9,180 bases of DNA from DUOH01 sp036562625 (GTDB lineage: Bacteria > Bacillota > UBA4882 > UBA10575), in contig DATCJV010000177.1 in the NCBI GenBank assembly GCA_036562625.1, positions 1-9,180 of the forward strand. The letters run 5' to 3'. Of this stretch, positions 1-7,423 are shown piece after piece. The translations under genes and the position numbers were made by a program. Numbering within the stretch: the stretch's first letter is position 1; each line of letters starts with the position of its first letter. The notes under the pieces are model-generated. The model worked only from the letters and a program-made list of their open reading frames with translations. It did not search any database and had not been told where the DNA came from.

Positions 1-2417
1 CCATAGAGGGATAACTGATTCAGGGAGAGTTCCCCGCTGAGCTCCGGATCTTTCCATCCTTGAAGCGAAACCAGCAAGGCGCCTAAACCATCCACTTTTA
101 CCGGACACTCAGGAGACCACAAAAGCGAGAGGATGGGATCAGCGGTGAGGTCTGCGCCGTACAGACGTAGATTATAATATGGTTGCTGTTCCCAACTGAC
201 TTCTCCCGTAATCCCCAAGTGATTCCCTTCCACCAGCAAACTTGAGTCATGAAGCTCTATCCGCCGCCCGGCAAGAATTCCGCGGAGTTTAAGATCGCCG
301 AGGCGTTTTTCCGCATATGTCAAGTTGTGCACTTCCAGCCAACCTTCACCCACCGGACCAGTCCGCTCATGTTGCACATTAATGGCGCCATTAAGCTTCC
401 CATGAAGCGCGCTTGGCCCGAACCAAACTTCTTCGGGCAGCCATTGGGAATCCACTTCCAAATTGCGCAGGAGAAGATCAGCAGAAAAATTACTGGTCCC
501 GCGTTTCCACACCAGATCCCCGCGCATACCGCCGTCTGCTTTCGTCAAGGCTAACCTGGCGGTGACCTTTTCTTGATCCCAAATAATTTTGGTGTCTAAC
601 AGATCAAACTCGAACCGGCCGACACTTGCCTTCCGTACATTCAAATCACACACAGCCTGCAGAGACGGGAGAGCGCCGTCCAACGCCAGCTGGAAGTCGG
701 CCCGGCCGGTCAGGGCGGGAATCCCTTCCGCCAGCTCTTGCCAAGGGATCTTGGCCAGATCAACCTGCTTCCAGTCGGTTTTTAAGTCCAAGACCATTCT
801 TCGTTCCCGTAAGGAGCCGATGGCGCCTTTAATCCTTCCCATCCCGGCAAACGCCCGCAAAGTTAAGGATTGAATCTTTAACAAATCTTCTCCCCAGTCG
901 TATTCTCCGGAGAGATGAAGATTTTTCCCGGTGAAGCCGCGCCAGGAAAGAAATGCAGTATGCATCTGCCCTTTGATCAACGGAGCGGATAACCTCTTGC
1001 TGATTTGCACATCAAGATCTACCGGACCGCAGTCCAATGACGTGTGTAGGCTTTGGTCCAAAACGGACAGGAGCTTCCCGCTTTGGAAACCTTTAATTTT
1101 GAAGGCCAGATCCAAGTCGGGATCGTCCCACCCGTTCAGTGTGCCTCTTAAAAAGAAAAGCGCCTTATTTAAATATCCCTCCGCATAGGTCAGTCTGATT
1201 TCTTCTCCATCAAGTTCGGCAAAGAGACGCAAGTGTTCCAAGTTGAAGTCTCCTCCGGGCAGAGCGAGACTGCCGTCTTTCAGCAGGACCTCACCCTGAA
1301 GCTGCGGTTTACTGAGGGCTCCCTGGATCCGCAGGTTCAGATCGACCAGACCGGAGGCGTTCACCTTGCGCAAGACGGGAATGAGACTGCCCCATTCAAC
1401 GGCCTGTAGTTCTTTGGCGTATACCTTTAGATCCACCGTCGCCGGCTGGGCGGGGGTTTCATTACTGATCCTGCCCTTAATATCAAACCGGCTTTGGTTG
1501 TAATAACCTGTGAACCGGTGAAAATCAATACCTTTAGCGTCAAAATCAAACTCCGCATCCACCGCTTCCAAGGGAACGGGGAGTTTATGCCATTTGAAAT
1601 CTGTATCGACCAGACGGACCTTGGCCGAAGTAAAACGGAACCTTTCCCCCCAGGAGAAACGTAATACAGCGTCAGCTTTACCTGCAGTAAACCGGTAATC
1701 ATCGGTCAGCTTAAAATAACCAAAGACTTTTTCTCCCCACAGTCGGGCCTTGCCATGCTCCGCTTCAATCTCTACAGATCTTTCCCCGCCGTGCACAAAG
1801 TTAATGATTATTCTGCCCTCCGCTTCCGCATCAAGTGAGCTTCTGAAGGCCAAGGAACCTTTGATTCCGGGATAGCCCCGCAGATCCACCTGACCATCGA
1901 TGGCGAAGAAATCTCCCCACGGCCACTTCTCTTCCGGAGCGGAGATCTGCAGATTCCCGTTATGGATCGCCACCACCATCCCGGATTTTCTCTGCTTTCC
2001 CGGGGTTTTGCTCTTCACCAGGAAAGTCTCGGGGATCACCCATTTTCCGTCTTCTCCTCTGGTCATCCAGACAGTAGGAGTAAAAATATCTACCTTCTGT
2101 AAAGCGCCGGAGAGACCGGTGAAGATCAACTTAAACCAATTAAAACTGATTCTCAGTCTCTCCGCCTCCAGCAACCGCCGCCCATTGGCCTCGCCAATCT
2201 TGATCCCGGATAACTCCGGTGACCAGCCATGAAAACCTACCCGTTCAATGCTGACCTTAACCCCAAATGTCTTGAACACACTTTCTTCAATTTTAGACTT
2301 CACCACCGCGGCAATCTGGTCGTTTCGTAAGATTAGCCCAGGAATGATCAGTATTGAAATAATCAGGAAACACAAAACAATAAGGGGAACATAGATTTTT
2401 GAAGAAAATAACTTCAA
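1..2417 (-). CDS. AsmA/TamB-like large envelope protein, C-terminus beyond the window
   Basis: The reading frame stays open for about 805 codons to the left edge, so the C-terminus is missing. The N-terminus is short and basic (MKLFSSK), followed by one hydrophobic segment at about residues 9-30. After that the protein is a long, repetitive series of beta-strand-like segments alternating polar and hydrophobic residues, with phrases such as LSGIKIGEANGRRLLEAERL, VWMTRGEDGKWVIPE and LNLRIQGALSKPQLQGEVLL. This pattern is typical of the AsmA, TamB (DUF490) and YhdP superfamily, whose members are anchored in the inner membrane, extend across the periplasm and are linked to lipid transport or outer-membrane assembly. 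I chose the TTG at 2417 because AAGGGGGG lies 7 nt upstream. The in-frame ATG at 2435 has no Shine-Dalgarno sequence and would place that motif inside the gene. The gene follows the S55 protein gene after about 150 bp. The superfamily call is fairly sure; the subfamily is not. Confidence 0.85.
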   Translation of the reverse strand, partial: MKLFSSKIYVPLIVLCFLIISILIIPGLILRNDQIAAVVKSKIEESVFKTFGVKVSIERVGFHGWSPELSGIKIGEANGRRLLEAERLRISFNWFKLIFTGLSGALQKVDIFTPTVWMTRGEDGKWVIPETFLVKSKTPGKQRKSGMVVAIHNGNLQISAPEEKWPWGDFFAIDGQVDLRGYPGIKGSLAFRSSLDAEAEGRIIINFVHGGERSVEIEAEHGKARLWGEKVFGYFKLTDDYRFTAGKADAVLRFSWGERFRFTSAKVRLVDTDFKWHKLPVPLEAVDAEFDFDAKGIDFHRFTGYYNQSRFDIKGRISNETPAQPATVDLKVYAKELQAVEWGSLIPVLRKVNASGLVDLNLRIQGALSKPQLQGEVLLKDGSLALPGGDFNLEHLRLFAELDGEEIRLTYAEGYLNKALFFLRGTLNGWDDPDLDLAFKIKGFQSGKLLSVLDQSLHTSLDCGPVDLDVQISKRLSAPLIKGQMHTAFLSWRGFTGKNLHLSGEYDWGEDLLKIQSLTLRAFAGMGRIKGAIGSLRERRMVLDLKTDWKQVDLAKIPWQELAEGIPALTGRADFQLALDGALPSLQAVCDLNVRKASVGRFEFDLLDTKIIWDQEKVTARLALTKADGGMRGDLVWKRGTSNFSADLLLRNLEVDSQWLPEEVWFGPSALHGKLNGAINVQHERTGPVGEGWLEVHNLTYAEKRLGDLKLRGILAGRRIELHDSSLLVEGNHLGITGEVSWEQQPYYNLRLYGADLTADPILSLLWSPECPVKVDGLGALLVSLQGWKDPELSGELSLNQLSLY

Positions 2418-2569
2418 TCCAGTTCCCCCCTTCATAGTTCAGTCAAAAGATCCCCACACCCAATCCGTGATACTCTCGTGTTTATTTGTATTGAGAAAGC
2501 TGAACAAAGAAAGGCATGGGGATAGGTTAGAGTTTTATAGAGACAAATTACACTATAGAATAAAACGTA
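2418..2569 (-). other. Spacer between the S55 gene and the AsmA-like gene
   Basis: This AT-rich stretch has no convincing open reading frame, terminator hairpin or consensus promoter on the minus strand. TTGATA near 2560 is followed 17 nt later by TAATTT, a poor -10. TATAAA near 2525 has no matching -35. The two genes could be cotranscribed, or a weak promoter could lie here. Confidence 0.4.
2425..2432 (-). promoter_or_regulatory. Ribosome binding site deciding the TTG start of the AsmA/TamB-like gene
   Basis: The minus strand reads AAGGGGGG, then a 7-nt spacer, then TTG (2415-2417). The competing ATG at 2433-2435 is preceded by TGACTGAACT, which has no Shine-Dalgarno character. The transglycosylase gene in this window also starts with TTG after a 7-nt spacer. 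Confidence 0.6.
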
Positions 2570-4528
2570 TCAAGGCTTAATTTGTTCCTTGGAAAAATTG
2601 TCATCACCTAAGCTCTCCCCGGAAGGTACAGCTTTTTCCTGACCGGAGTCTGCTTCTTCCGTGGAAGCGCCGTCTTGGGCAGTCTGGTCTTCTTGGGCAG
2701 TGGGGTCGATGATGGTAATGACCGTCTGATGCTGACCGATCAAAAAATACCTGGTCGACTCGGTCCACATTAGATTTTCAGGCGTTTCCCCATCCTCATC
2801 AAACCAGAGAAACTCCTCTACCGGCGTCTCCGGGCCGGAATCTGTCTCCGCTGCTGCCGGCTCCTCCTCCGGACCGGCGTGTTCACCCAAGGGAATGGCC
2901 TCCACCACCAATTGATTATTGGCCGGTATGGATAAGAACTCGGAGATCAGATCCTCCAAAGAGGTAGTCTTCTCCCAGGTAGCCATCTCCGTTTTTTTTT
3001 CTTCATTATCCTCTTGAACCGAGGCGTCATACACCGCGCCATGCGTTGACAAGATCCATTTACCCGGAGCCATGTCTTCCGGTAATGTAATCCTGACAGG
3101 AACCTTCACCTCTTGGCCTCTGTACGGCAGAAGTCTCTGGTAGAGAATGAACTCTTCGCCCGGTAAAAATTCCTCCTTAGGCAAGTCAGACTTAAGTAAT
3201 TTGGCGGATAGACGCTTGGAACTGATTTCCATCTCTACCGACACGGAAGTAAGCTTGACCGGTTTAAATTCGTTCACGGATAACAACTGTAATAGTCTGC
3301 TTATTTCATAAAGGGAGGCCGCGGCTATATCCGCTCCATAGTAAAAATTCTCCCGTTTGAGGTCGGAGATGTTCTCTCCTTTGATCTCAAAATTAACCTT
3401 GGCGCTGCCCGCTCCGATCCGGTCCAGCCGCCGGTCCACCGCATCCATGATGCCCGCTAAGATCAGCCCCGGAGCCAAATGCTCGTCCTGAATCACCCGG
3501 AATGAATAATGGTCCTGTTTTGTCCCGCGTTCGCCTCGAACCAGAACGGATACTTCGATAAATTCAGGGGCGGAGTCTAAGACTCCGGCAATTCCGGCCC
3601 CCCGGTCCTCGGTGATCCGGCCTACAGGCGAATACCCGATTCCGATCTTGAAGGGAAAGACCTTGCTGGTAACGGTGTCGAGGATCTCCGCCCCTCCGAA
3701 GCCGTAATCGACCGGACCACTATTAAAGAAGGGATGACCAAAGGCAAGAATCCGGTTGTCTTCAATCCAAGTCAAGGTACCGATGGATTTCACTTCATAG
3801 TCGCCGTCCACCAAGGTGACGGAGATGGCGCTGCCCGGTTTTAATGATAAATTCCTATTTCCCCTTGTTGAACCGGTGGCCGCCAATCCGGTGTATACGG
3901 GTAACAGATTTTCTCTGGTCAAGGTAGGACAAAGCCGGTTGAAAGCGCGTTTACCCAAACCGGAGATGAATAAGGGAGTTGTCACCGGCCTGGCTTGTAG
4001 CCATTTTTCTTCGCCCGCGGATACGGGTGAATGGCCTGCGTCACTAAAAGTCACTCCTTTATAGGCTTCCAGCCCGCCCCGGTAAAAGACTACAGGTTCC
4101 TTCGGCACCGAAGCGAGTGAGGGATAAGACCAGAGCCGTAACATGTCCTCAATCGGGGTCACCAAACCATACTTGGGATCGGCATTTTGAATACCATAGC
4201 CGATGGCGCCGATTAATTTGTTATCAATAAAGACCGGACTTCCGCTCATTCCAGCGGCAATTCCGCCCTCAGCGCCAAAGATATTGCCTGATACCTTAAT
4301 TAAGATAAAATTCCGCACCGACCCGCTTCCTTTGAGCAACCCAATGACTTTTACAGAAAACGATTCAATCTTATCTCCGGAGACTACAGTATATCCGGTT
4401 CCTTTCATCCCGGGCTGGATGGCGGAGACCGGCATAAACCTGCTGTCCGCTGCTCCGGCCTGCAGTGAGCCAAGCCATAAGCTCAGTAAAAACAGTAAGG
4501 AAACCAACGCTTTTTTTCTAAATTCCAC
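2570..4528 (-). CDS. Exported SpoIVB-like S55 domain protein with acidic C-terminal tail
   Basis: This 652-residue protein starts with a signal peptide (MEFRKK, hydrophobic core 8-20, likely cleavage after QAGA near 26). The S55 signature GMSGSPV is at 93-99 and is followed by a strand and turn (KLIGAIGYG). S95 fits the GxSG nucleophile, equivalent to Ser378 of SpoIVB. A second conserved box, LAFGHPFFNSG at 261-271, holds H265, the likely counterpart of the SpoIVB GHV histidine. SpoIVB has the histidine box before the serine box; here the order is reversed, and no PDZ domain is evident between them. About 450-500 (LPGEEFILYQRLLPYRGQEV) looks like a beta-sandwich domain. Residues 550-652 are rich in Glu, Asp, Gln and Ala, with one hydrophobic island near 587-608. 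Family members of this layout occur in many non-sporulating bacteria, so a sporulation role should not be assumed. The substrate is unknown, and peptidase activity is inferred only from the two boxes. Confidence 0.88.
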   Translation of the reverse strand: MEFRKKALVSLLFLLSLWLGSLQAGAADSRFMPVSAIQPGMKGTGYTVVSGDKIESFSVKVIGLLKGSGSVRNFILIKVSGNIFGAEGGIAAGMSGSPVFIDNKLIGAIGYGIQNADPKYGLVTPIEDMLRLWSYPSLASVPKEPVVFYRGGLEAYKGVTFSDAGHSPVSAGEEKWLQARPVTTPLFISGLGKRAFNRLCPTLTRENLLPVYTGLAATGSTRGNRNLSLKPGSAISVTLVDGDYEVKSIGTLTWIEDNRILAFGHPFFNSGPVDYGFGGAEILDTVTSKVFPFKIGIGYSPVGRITEDRGAGIAGVLDSAPEFIEVSVLVRGERGTKQDHYSFRVIQDEHLAPGLILAGIMDAVDRRLDRIGAGSAKVNFEIKGENISDLKRENFYYGADIAAASLYEISRLLQLLSVNEFKPVKLTSVSVEMEISSKRLSAKLLKSDLPKEEFLPGEEFILYQRLLPYRGQEVKVPVRITLPEDMAPGKWILSTHGAVYDASVQEDNEEKKTEMATWEKTTSLEDLISEFLSIPANNQLVVEAIPLGEHAGPEEEPAAAETDSGPETPVEEFLWFDEDGETPENLMWTESTRYFLIGQHQTVITIIDPTAQEDQTAQDGASTEEADSGQEKAVPSGESLGDDNFSKEQIKP

Positions 4529-4544
4529 TCATGTACAGCCCCTT
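4518..4544 (-). promoter_or_regulatory. Start region of the S55 gene with a competing ATG
   Basis: AAGGGG (4539-4544) lies 6 nt before an ATG at 4530-4532, but that ATG opens only Met-Ser-Gly-Ile and then TAG (4518-4520). The true frame starts at GTG 4526-4528, 10 nt from the same AAGGGG. An in-frame TGA sits directly before the GTG, so no earlier start is possible. The next in-frame alternative is the TTG at codon 8, still upstream of the signal-peptide core. Confidence 0.55.
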
Positions 4545-4854
4545 AATCCCCGGCGCCGGTCGTCTAGAACGACGCTTGCCACAGATCTGGCGCGCTTGCT
4601 TCCTCTGCGCCCATCACGACCTTTGCCGTTTTTTCTATAAATTACCTGTGCTCCCGAGAGAAATGCTCACCGGTTTTGTCCATGCGGTCCAGGGTACCAC
4701 TCTTTCCCTTTCTCAACCTAAAAAAAGGATCCTCTGAAAGCTCCGCTCTGCTCTCTACTTATTCGGTTCTTCATAAAAATATCCTGCTTAAATAGTATGA
4801 GATTCCCAGATAATCCCCGGATTAATACTACCGCTCCGCACCGGACCGGCGCAC
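4529..4854 (-). other. 326-bp spacer between pilB and the S55 gene
   Basis: No full gene is visible on either strand. Seen on the minus strand: a weak inverted repeat TAGTAT/ATACTA (4793-4798 and 4825-4830) enclosing a small TAATC/GATTA hairpin; an 18-codon open frame (4718-4774); a 6-bp hairpin GAGAGC/GCTTTC with one G-T pair (4736-4755), followed 9 nt later by seven T; and a GC-rich 10-bp palindrome CCGGCGCCGG (4550-4559) just upstream of the ribosome binding site. No consensus sigma-A promoter was found. The length suggests a leader or an independent start of transcription, but no known riboswitch class was recognised. Confidence 0.45.
4718..4774 (-). CDS. Possible 18-residue leader peptide upstream of the S55 gene
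   Basis: An ATG preceded by CAGGA at 7 nt opens MKNRISREQSGAFRGSFF and ends at a TAG that directly abuts the seven-T tract. The peptide is basic, with four arginines and one lysine, and has no run of a single amino acid that would suggest attenuation by charged tRNA. There is no independent evidence that it is translated. It may be chance. Confidence 0.2.
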   Translation of the reverse strand: MKNRISREQSGAFRGSFF

Positions 4855-6558
4855 CTATTCTTGGGTAACCCTCAGCACTTCGGACAAAGTGGTAATCCCG
4901 GCCTGCACTTTCTTTAAGCCGTCCTCCCTCAAAGTCTGCATCCCTTCACGAATAGCCTGGTTACGCAGGCGGGAGGCGTTAGCCCGTTCCATCACTAATT
5001 TTTCAATCATCTCCGAATTAATGAGGAGTTCAAAGAGGCCGATCTGCCCTTTATATCCCAAGTGATTACACTTGTCGCATCCCACTCCATGATACAAAAG
5101 TTTAGGGGGTGTTTCCACTCTGGACAAGTAGTCCTTCTCCACTGCGGACGGGACATACTCCTCCAGACAATAGGGGCAGGCCTTTCTGACCAGTCTTTGT
5201 GCTAAAACCCCCCGTACAGTGGAGGCCACCAGATACTCTTCGATCCCCATATCCAGCAACCGGGTATAAGCGCCGGCCGCATCGTTGGTGTGCAAGGTGG
5301 AAAAGACCAGATGCCCGGTAAGGGCCGCTTGGATCGCCACCTCTGCCGTCTCGCGATCCCGAATCTCACCCACCAGAATAATATCGGGATCGTGACGGAC
5401 AATTGTTCTGATTCCTTGGGCGAAACCAAAATTAAGCCCGTGATTGACCGGGATCTGATTTACTCCGGCCAGCTCATACTCGACGGGATCTTCTATTGTT
5501 ATGATCTTCCTTTCCGTTTTATTCAACGAGGATAAGACCGCATATAAAGTCGTAGTCTTACCGCTGCCCGTCGGGCCGGTCACCAGGATCATCCCGTGCG
5601 GCAGGTTAATCAGACGGGTAAATTGTTGCTCCAATCCGTCCATACCCAGATCAGACAAGTTCAACAAGAGACTCTGCCGGTTCAGAATCCGGGCGACCGC
5701 CGCTTCTCCATGTAAAGTTGGGACCACAGCCAACCGTAGATCCAATTCCCGGTCACCGAGGCGGAATTTGATCCTGCCGTCCTGGGGCAACCGCCGTTGA
5801 GTAATATCCATGCCGGCCATTAGTTTGAGCCGGGAGATCACGGCGGCATACAAGTTCCGGGGAGGCGCCGGCCTTTCATACAGAATCCCGTCAATTCTAT
5901 ACCGAAGCTTGACTTCTTTCGCGAAGGGCTCGAAATGAATATCGCTGGCGCCCAACCGTACTCCCTCGGTGATGATCAGATTCACCATCCGGACGATGGG
6001 CGCCTCGTTGGCTAAAGACTCCAGACCGGTATCGTCAGTATCATCGATGTTGATGGAGAGTGACTTTAAATCGTCGGCTTTGATCTCTTTCAGCAGTGTG
6101 GAGACGTTATGTAATTTATCATGGTAATACTTCTCCAGAGCGCTGGTAATCTGTTCCTCTGTGGTCAAGGCGAGTTTCACATCTACTCCCAGCTCTCTCC
6201 GGAGTTGGTCCAAAAGCGTAATCTTCAATGGATTGGTACATGCCACAGTAAGTGAAGAAGCGCTCTTTTCCACCGGAATCACTTGATACTTCTCCGCTTG
6301 CTGAGGAGTTAAACTAGCCAAGACCTCCTCGGGAATTTCTTCGGTGGACGGAAGGACAAAAGGTAAACCCATCTGTTCGGCCAGGATTCTTTTGAAGTCC
6401 TCGTCACTGAGTACGCCCAGCTCAATCAGGATCTCCCCTAAGAACTTCCCATTCTCCCTCTGTTTGGAGAGGGCATAATTCAGCTGTTCCAGCGAGACTA
6501 GTCCCTTATCGAGCAGGATCTCTCCGATATACTTCGGTTTCAAAGCAGCCAAACCCAT
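4855..6558 (-). CDS. pilB: Type IV pilus assembly / type II secretion ATPase (PilB/GspE family)
   Basis: This hexameric cytoplasmic ATPase powers extension of type IV pili or type II pseudopili. At 567 residues it has normal family length. Residues 10-52 form an MshEN-type module (IGEILLDKGL then LGEILIELGVL), followed by the rest of the N-terminal domain to about 145 and a linker. The motor core begins near 185 (ASDIHFEP at 204-211). Walker A GPTGSGKT is at 328-335, the Asp box TIEDPVEY at 354-361, Walker B DIILVGE with E398 at 392-398, and the His box TGHLVFSTLHTN at 414-425. The four zinc-binding cysteines are C461, C464, C494 and C497, as in PilB and GspE and unlike PilT. All motor residues are intact. 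AGGAAGGGG lies only 2 nt from the ATG but 8 nt from the in-frame TTG at 6550-6552, so the start could be two codons later. The gene follows pilD. PilB and GspE cannot be told apart fully from this sequence. Confidence 0.96.
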   Translation of the reverse strand: MGLAALKPKYIGEILLDKGLVSLEQLNYALSKQRENGKFLGEILIELGVLSDEDFKRILAEQMGLPFVLPSTEEIPEEVLASLTPQQAEKYQVIPVEKSASSLTVACTNPLKITLLDQLRRELGVDVKLALTTEEQITSALEKYYHDKLHNVSTLLKEIKADDLKSLSINIDDTDDTGLESLANEAPIVRMVNLIITEGVRLGASDIHFEPFAKEVKLRYRIDGILYERPAPPRNLYAAVISRLKLMAGMDITQRRLPQDGRIKFRLGDRELDLRLAVVPTLHGEAAVARILNRQSLLLNLSDLGMDGLEQQFTRLINLPHGMILVTGPTGSGKTTTLYAVLSSLNKTERKIITIEDPVEYELAGVNQIPVNHGLNFGFAQGIRTIVRHDPDIILVGEIRDRETAEVAIQAALTGHLVFSTLHTNDAAGAYTRLLDMGIEEYLVASTVRGVLAQRLVRKACPYCLEEYVPSAVEKDYLSRVETPPKLLYHGVGCDKCNHLGYKGQIGLFELLINSEMIEKLVMERANASRLRNQAIREGMQTLREDGLKKVQAGITTLSEVLRVTQE

Positions 6559-6676
6559 TACCCCTTCCTATTTTTCCCTGTTCATTATTGTTCGCTTCTA
6601 CCCCGCCCGGTTCCTTCTGTAATATAATCATTTAAACTAATAACTCCCAGCACTGCGCTGTACCGAGTCGCCCGGC
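6559..6676 (-). other. Spacer between pilD and pilB
   Basis: This 118-bp gap has no terminator hairpin with a T-tract. A TATATT near 6620 could serve as a -10, but no acceptable -35 lies 16-18 nt upstream. Cotranscription of pilD and pilB is the simplest reading. AGGAAGGGG (6561-6569) is the pilB ribosome binding site. Confidence 0.4.
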
Positions 6677-7423
6677 TCAGAAACGTAACAAAGTATGTTC
6701 CCACCATCTGAATAAGAAGGCCGTGACCTTACTCTCTAAAACTACGAGAATTAAGGCGGAGGCCAGAAATGGACCAAAAGGAACAGGGGTCTTCCTGTTG
6801 ATCTTCTTTAAACAGAGCAGCGGCAAGAGCAGAACGGTTCCCCCACAACTGCCTATGAAGATAGCGGCTGTAGTTTTTTCCCAGCCCAGCAAGGCTCCAG
6901 CCATGGCCATCAATTTTGCGTCACCCATCCCCATGCCCTGCGGATAGAAGAAGGCGATCGCAAAGAGAATCCCTCCAGGCAGCAGACTGCCGAGGAAGGC
7001 GTCGAGCAATTGTCCTTGGTGAAGACGGTAGAAGAGGAAAAGCGCGGCTGTGGGCAAGACCAGTGCATCGGGAATGATCCGGTGCTCAAGATCGATAAAT
7101 CCGATGACCAGCAGTAGATAGAGGAAGAGTAAGTGTATAACTCCTGACAGATCAGGCTGGAATTTTGCCGCCCACCCCAAGGTGAGCAAGGCGGTTAACA
7201 CCTCCACCACCGCATACCTTGGGTTAATCCTGTGGTGGCAGTACCGGCAGCGTCCTCGTAAAAAAATATAACTGAGGACAGGAATCAGATCCCCAACGCC
7301 CAAACGATGACCGCACTGCGGACAATGTGACGGGGGAAAGACGATCGATTCTCCCCTGGGAATTCGATAAATCAGCACATTCAGAAAGCTGCCGATGATG
7401 AGGGCGAAAATAAAGTAGAACAT
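6677..7423 (-). CDS. pilD: Prepilin peptidase / N-methyltransferase (type 4 prepilin peptidase, A24)
   Basis: This polytopic inner-membrane aspartyl protease removes the leader of type IV prepilins or pseudopilins and usually methylates the new N-terminal residue. The 248 residues match the family length. The N-terminal signature GSFLNVLIYRIPRGES is at 11-26. The cytoplasmic zinc-binding loop has C34, C37, C59 and C62, the four-cysteine form associated with the bifunctional enzyme. The catalytic aspartates are D111 in FIDLEHRIIPD and D168 in GMGMGDAKL. About seven or eight hydrophobic segments are visible. The ATG start has AAGGGA 8 nt upstream (7432-7437). pilB lies 118 bp downstream. The transglycosylase gene upstream is separated by a terminator, so pilD probably has its own promoter in 7424-7537, although no consensus one was found. 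Confidence 0.97.
   Translation of the reverse strand: MFYFIFALIIGSFLNVLIYRIPRGESIVFPPSHCPQCGHRLGVGDLIPVLSYIFLRGRCRYCHHRINPRYAVVEVLTALLTLGWAAKFQPDLSGVIHLLFLYLLLVIGFIDLEHRIIPDALVLPTAALFLFYRLHQGQLLDAFLGSLLPGGILFAIAFFYPQGMGMGDAKLMAMAGALLGWEKTTAAIFIGSCGGTVLLLPLLCLKKINRKTPVPFGPFLASALILVVLESKVTAFLFRWWEHTLLRF

Noticed and set aside
589..1188. Plus-strand open frames opposite the AsmA/TamB-like gene
   Set aside because: They overlap one another in different frames, lack ribosome binding sites and lie fully antisense to a long intact gene.
1427..1702. 91-codon minus-strand open frame
   Set aside because: It is an out-of-frame shadow within the AsmA/TamB-like gene, whose own frame is uninterrupted and shows the expected beta-strand pattern.
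4203..4737. Two plus-strand open frames across the S55 gene start and the spacer after pilB
   Set aside because: They lie mostly antisense to the S55 gene, lack ribosome binding sites, and their products are low-complexity, rich in Pro, Leu, Ser and Arg, and unlike any family I know.
4529..4800. T-box or cyclic di-GMP riboswitch upstream of the S55 gene
   Set aside because: Fragments such as AAGTAGAGAGC and GAGTGGTACC recall T-box elements, but the order, the antiterminator and the T-box bulge are not right, and no cyclic di-GMP class I core was found.
4793..4800. Sporulation-type -10 (CATACTA on the minus strand) before the S55 gene
   Set aside because: The -10 matches sigma-G style, and SpoIVB genes are controlled that way in Bacillus, but no suitable -35 lies at 17-18 nt and nothing else here indicates sporulation.
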